Source of the DNA: Streptomyces sp. NBC_00377
GTDB taxonomy: Bacteria; Actinomycetota; Actinomycetes; Streptomycetales; Streptomycetaceae
DNA: 64,000 bases
Assembly (NCBI RefSeq): GCF_036075115.1
Contig: NZ_CP107958.1
Coordinates: 8,680,001 to 8,744,000, forward strand
Reading direction: 5' to 3'
Shown: piece by piece, positions 60,792-64,000 of the stretch
Position numbering within the stretch: the first letter of the stretch is position 1
Layout of the letters: each line of letters starts with the position of its first letter
The notes under the pieces: model-generated
Told to the model about the DNA's origin: nothing
Databases searched by the model: none
Seen by the model: only the letters and a program-made list of their open reading frames with translations
Made by a program: the position numbers and the translations under genes

Positions 60792-63017
60792 TCACCCGTT
60801 CCTCGTTCCGCCGGTGGTCGTTCCGCCTGCGGTCGTTCGGCCGGTGGCCGAGAAGGCGTCGAAGACGGCTGTGGTGATCTGACCGGGGTGGTCGAGGTTG
60901 ACAGCGCTGGCGACCATTCCCGCGTCGAGGCCGCCGCCTGCCGTGGAGGGGACGGTCGCGGTCCCGATCCGCTGCCAGGTGGTGCCGTCGGCACTGGCGT
61001 ACGCGGTGCAGGCGGTGCCGTCGCGGGTGAGCCTGAGCCAGGCCGGGTGGTACGAGGAGCCGCCGCCGGCCCAGGTGTCGAGCTTCCCGTCGCCGTCGCT
61101 GTCGGTCATGAACTCCACGCCGTAGCTCCTGGACATGGTGAGCACGGCGTAGCCGCCCTTCTCCGGTGCGGTCAGGTCGTTCGCCAGGGCGATCCCGGCC
61201 TTGGCGGAGGGCCCGCTGCCGGTCTGGCCGACGAGACGGGCGGTGAGGCTGCCCGAGGCGGGTACGGCGTCCGGGACATGGACGGTGGCCTTCTCGTCCT
61301 TCCAGCCGGCCAGGTCCCGGCCGCCCGCCCAGATCGCGAACCGGTCCCCGTTCTGGGCGTACTGGGCGTCGTCGGCCGTGCTGAACGTCCGGTACGGGGG
61401 CCGGACCGCGGACGGGACGGGGGTGACGTCGGCGCTCACGCTGTCGGCGTCGTGGCGCGTTCGGCCGCTCTGCCGGAAGGAGGAGTCCACGCCGATGGCG
61501 TGGGGCCCCCATGCCGCGTCGGCGGACGGCGTGACGCGCCAGACGGCCGTGGAACTCGCGCCCGGGGCAAGGGAGGCGACCCCTGTCTTCCCTTCCGCCT
61601 CGGCGGTCCAACCGTCCGGCAGGCGCAGCGCGGTGGTGACCCGGGTGACCGTCCTCGTGCCGGTGTTGGTGACGGTCGCGCTGATCTCCGTGGGACGGCC
61701 GGCCGGAAGGCCCGGGTGGTAGGGGGTGAGCCGGACCCGGGCCGAGGGGCAGTCGCGGGCCGCTCCGAGGCCGGCGAGGTCGACCGCGTCGGCGAACGCC
61801 TTCATCCCGGTGTCGTTGGGGTGCAGATGGTCACCCGAGTCGAACGCGGCGGCGTAGCGGGTGGGGTCGTCCGGGTCGCGTACCGCCTTGTCGAAGTCGG
61901 CGTGGCCGTCGAAGACGCCGCCGTCGCGCACGAAGGCGTTGACCTTCTGCCGGTCGGCCTCCTTGGCCTCGGTCCAGTAGTCGCCCCAGCCACGGTAGGG
62001 GACCACGGTCGCGCCGATCACCCGCAGCCCGCGGGCGTGGGCCCGCCGCACGATCTCCCTCATGCCGTCGATCACCTGGTCGCCGGTGGCGCCGCCCCAG
62101 CTGAGGTCGTTGACGCCTTCGAAGAGGATGACCGTCCGCGCGCCCGGCTGGGACAGTACGTCGCGTTCCAGCCGCTCAGGTGCCGAGGGGTTGCCGTCGG
62201 TCCCGGCCGTGATGCGGTTCCCGCTGATGCCCTCGTTGAGAACTCCGGCGGGTGTGGTGCAGCCGGACAGGCGGGCCGCCAGATAGTCGGGCCAGCGCCG
62301 GTCGGCGTCCGACGTGGAGGCGGCCCCGTCGGTGATGGAGTCGCCGAGCGCGACCACGGCACCCCGCGCCGGCCCGCCCCGTACGTCGACACCGGTGAGG
62401 AACGGGAAGGCGGAGTCGGTCGTGGTGAACGCGTCGCCACCGGCGTCCCCGGCGTGGTCGCCGCCGCCGTCGGGTGTCCAGTAGACGGTCTGCAACCCCA
62501 TCCAGTGCTGGCTGACGTGGCCGAGCCTGCCGGGGAAGTACAGGCTGACCACCAGGTCGCTGCGGGCAGCCACGGGAATCCGCAGCCCGTCGCTCGCCGC
62601 CTGCCCACCGGCCGGGATCATCACCTCACCCTTCCCCGCGAACGTCAGATCGCGCGGACCGGCCACGGACGAGCCGCTCGCACGGCGCCCCACGGTCGCG
62701 TGTCCGATCGTCACCGGCTGGTCGGTGAAGGCGTTGGTCAACCTGATCCTGACGCTCGTCCCGGCCGCGCTGACGCGGACCGGGATCCGCACGGTCACCT
62801 CCGAGGTGCCCGGGTCGTACGACGCGTGCTGCGCGGTCGCCCAGGTCCCCGTCCAGCCCTGCTGCCGGCTCCCGGCCTCAGCCGCACTCACCGGAAGCAC
62901 GGCCGCCAGGACGGCCGCCACGGCTGTGGCCAGTGCGGCGAATCTTCGTTGTCCACCCAGGTGGGGGTGCGGGTGTCTGCGCGGGTGTCCCCGCAGGCGT
63001 CCGAGTGATGCGAGCAC
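60792..63017 (-). CDS. Secreted SGNH/GDSL esterase with NEW3-like and beta-sandwich modules
   Basis: 741 residues. The signal region (RRFAALATAVAAVLAAVLPV) follows a His-rich N-terminus. An N-terminal beta domain (about 50-200) precedes the SGNH catalytic domain: block I VVALGDSITDG with S227, GVND block III, and block V DHLHPND. After about residue 410 comes a NEW3-like domain (VRLTPYHPGLPAGRPTEIS), then the beta-sandwich shared with the module at 58356 (YRTFSTADDAQYAQNGDRFA, FMTDSDGDGKLDTWAGGG). The tail (RTTAGGTTTGGTRNG) is repetitive. Likely deacetylates glycans so that the fucosidase and GH89 can act. It follows a related SGNH gene by 9 bases. Confidence 0.9.
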   Translation of the reverse strand: MLASLGRLRGHPRRHPHPHLGGQRRFAALATAVAAVLAAVLPVSAAEAGSRQQGWTGTWATAQHASYDPGTSEVTVRIPVRVSAAGTSVRIRLTNAFTDQPVTIGHATVGRRASGSSVAGPRDLTFAGKGEVMIPAGGQAASDGLRIPVAARSDLVVSLYFPGRLGHVSQHWMGLQTVYWTPDGGGDHAGDAGGDAFTTTDSAFPFLTGVDVRGGPARGAVVALGDSITDGAASTSDADRRWPDYLAARLSGCTTPAGVLNEGISGNRITAGTDGNPSAPERLERDVLSQPGARTVILFEGVNDLSWGGATGDQVIDGMREIVRRAHARGLRVIGATVVPYRGWGDYWTEAKEADRQKVNAFVRDGGVFDGHADFDKAVRDPDDPTRYAAAFDSGDHLHPNDTGMKAFADAVDLAGLGAARDCPSARVRLTPYHPGLPAGRPTEISATVTNTGTRTVTRVTTALRLPDGWTAEAEGKTGVASLAPGASSTAVWRVTPSADAAWGPHAIGVDSSFRQSGRTRHDADSVSADVTPVPSAVRPPYRTFSTADDAQYAQNGDRFAIWAGGRDLAGWKDEKATVHVPDAVPASGSLTARLVGQTGSGPSAKAGIALANDLTAPEKGGYAVLTMSRSYGVEFMTDSDGDGKLDTWAGGGSSYHPAWLRLTRDGTACTAYASADGTTWQRIGTATVPSTAGGGLDAGMVASAVNLDHPGQITTAVFDAFSATGRTTAGGTTTGGTRNG

Positions 63018-63026
63018 GGGTCCTCC

Positions 63027-64000
63027 TCAGGAACAGCCGCGGCCGAGGCCCAGCGTCGTCAGGTCGATGGAGTCGGCGAACGCCTTCATCCCGGCGTCAT
63101 CGGGATGGAGATGGTCACCGGAGTCGTAGGCCGCGCCCAGCCGTTGGGGATCTGCCGGGTCGCGGACCGCCCGGTCGAAGTCGGCGTAGTCGTCGAAGAC
63201 GCCGCCGGAGTCCCGGACGAACGCGTTGACCCGCCGGCGCCGGGCCTCCGTCTCCTCCGTCCAACCGCCCCAGACGAAATCCTTGTACGGGGTGATGGTG
63301 GCGGCGACGACGCGCATCCGGCGCCGGTGCGCCCGGTCGGCGATCTCGGTCATTCCGGCGATGATCTGCTCGGCACTCGCCCCGCCGAGGTCGTTGATCC
63401 CCTCGAAGAGAATCAGGGTCCGCGCCCCCGGCTGGGAGAGCACGTCCCGGTCGAGCCGGTCCAGGGCCGAGGGATTCGTCGCGGTCCCGGCGGTGATCCT
63501 GTTGCTGGTGATGCCCGCGTTGAGCACCCCCGCGCCGGGCCGGCAGGCGTTCAGCCGGGCGGAGAGCAGGTCGGGCCAGCGTTGGTCGGTGTCGGCCGTC
63601 GAGAAGGACCCGTCGGTGATCGAGTCGCCGAGCGCCACCACCGCCCTGTTCCTCGGCGCGGTCACATCCACGCCGCTGAGGAACGGCCAGCTCGTGGTGG
63701 TCCAGGTGAAGGCGTCCCCGGTGGGGTCGGCGGCGTGGTCGCCCGCCCCGTACTCCGTCCAGTACACGGTCTGCTGCGCCCACCAGTGATCGGTGATGTG
63801 CGTGACCTGGCCGGGCAGATGCAGACTGACCACCAGGTCGGTCAGGGCCGGCACGGCGAGCCCGACCGGATCGCTGACCGCCTGGCCGCCCGCCGGGATG
63901 GTGACCCCGTGCTTCCCGCTGAACCGCACGTCGAACGGGCGTGCCACGGCGGAGCCCCCCGCACGCAGGCCCACGGTCGCGTGTCCGATCCTCACCGGGT
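63027..64000 (-). CDS. SGNH/GDSL esterase (5' partial at window edge)
   Basis: At least 322 residues; the frame continues beyond base 64000, so the signal peptide and first beta-strands lie outside. Paralogous to the next gene: IGHATVGLRAGGSAVARPFD, block I VVALGDSITDG, GIND block III, and DHLHPDDAGMKAFADSIDL, ending LGLGRGC. It lacks the C-terminal modules of its neighbour. Tandem duplication of the catalytic part is the likely origin. Confidence 0.9.
   Translation of the reverse strand, partial: PVRIGHATVGLRAGGSAVARPFDVRFSGKHGVTIPAGGQAVSDPVGLAVPALTDLVVSLHLPGQVTHITDHWWAQQTVYWTEYGAGDHAADPTGDAFTWTTTSWPFLSGVDVTAPRNRAVVALGDSITDGSFSTADTDQRWPDLLSARLNACRPGAGVLNAGITSNRITAGTATNPSALDRLDRDVLSQPGARTLILFEGINDLGGASAEQIIAGMTEIADRAHRRRMRVVAATITPYKDFVWGGWTEETEARRRRVNAFVRDSGGVFDDYADFDRAVRDPADPQRLGAAYDSGDHLHPDDAGMKAFADSIDLTTLGLGRGCS

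Overview
The window is high-GC actinobacterial DNA, almost certainly from a Streptomyces chromosome. The grounds are very strong third-position GC with long antisense shadow ORFs, GTG starts, 4-base start/stop overlaps, Tat-exported carbohydrate enzymes, many RsbW/STAS/SpoIIE-type regulators, a fused SecDF, TraR/DksA zinc-finger proteins beside a short MreB-like actin, and a fused isobutyryl-CoA mutase. The density of sugar transporters, secreted glycan enzymes and decayed regulator genes looks like accessory or arm-proximal sequence. No rRNA, tRNA, CRISPR array, integrase or insertion sequence was seen.

Layout. 0-8.5 kb: the end of an FMN glutamate-synthase-like gene and a pyruvate oxidase; a LacI regulator with a D-2-hydroxyacid dehydrogenase that share operator-like sites; a divergent MarR / alpha-beta hydrolase pair with a clear operator; a small secreted lamin-tail protein. 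8.6-16.4 kb: a leftward block (sensor kinase, NarL-type regulator, small membrane protein, SecDF) diverging from a rightward block (two TraR/DksA proteins, a truncated MreB-like protein, a BrkB membrane protein). 16.8-24 kb: a GAF/PAS/SpoIIE phosphatase, a spore photoproduct lyase fragment, an RsbW-like kinase, and a PadR-controlled ABC exporter. 24-31 kb: an alpha-glucoside type uptake locus (an orphan binding protein, a GH13 alpha-glucosidase, a binding lipoprotein, two permeases) marked by a repeated TACCTAAC motif. 31-36 kb: a membrane Ser/Thr kinase, a small unknown protein, a decayed kinase/regulator gene, and CMD-family and DinB-family proteins.

35-47.5 kb is a polysaccharide-lyase type utilisation locus: a LacI repressor diverging from a binding protein, two permeases, a DUF2264 protein and a beta-helix enzyme, facing an alginate-lyase-family protein and a second beta-helix protein. 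The lyases would cut an acidic polysaccharide outside the cell and the ABC system would import the oligomers. 47.6-52.3 kb: an ArsR-like gene, a 3-hydroxyacyl-CoA dehydrogenase and IcmF (butyryl-/isobutyryl-CoA interconversion). 52.6-54.9 kb: a DUF1062 protein, a STAS antagonist divergent from an RsbW-like kinase, and a GAF-ANTAR pseudogene. 55-64 kb: a leftward set of Tat/Sec-exported enzymes (two SGNH esterases, a GH29 alpha-L-fucosidase, a stand-alone accessory module, a GH89 alpha-N-acetylglucosaminidase), three of which carry related C-terminal beta-sandwich modules. The last gene runs off the window.

The most unusual items are a sugar permease with a ~150-residue Ig/SdrD-like insertion in an extracytoplasmic loop, the fucosidase whose accessory module is split off in a GTGA-overlapping frame without a signal peptide, the DksA/DksA/short-MreB cluster with oppositely oriented 14-bp candidate operators in its divergent promoter, and several clearly readable gene remnants.
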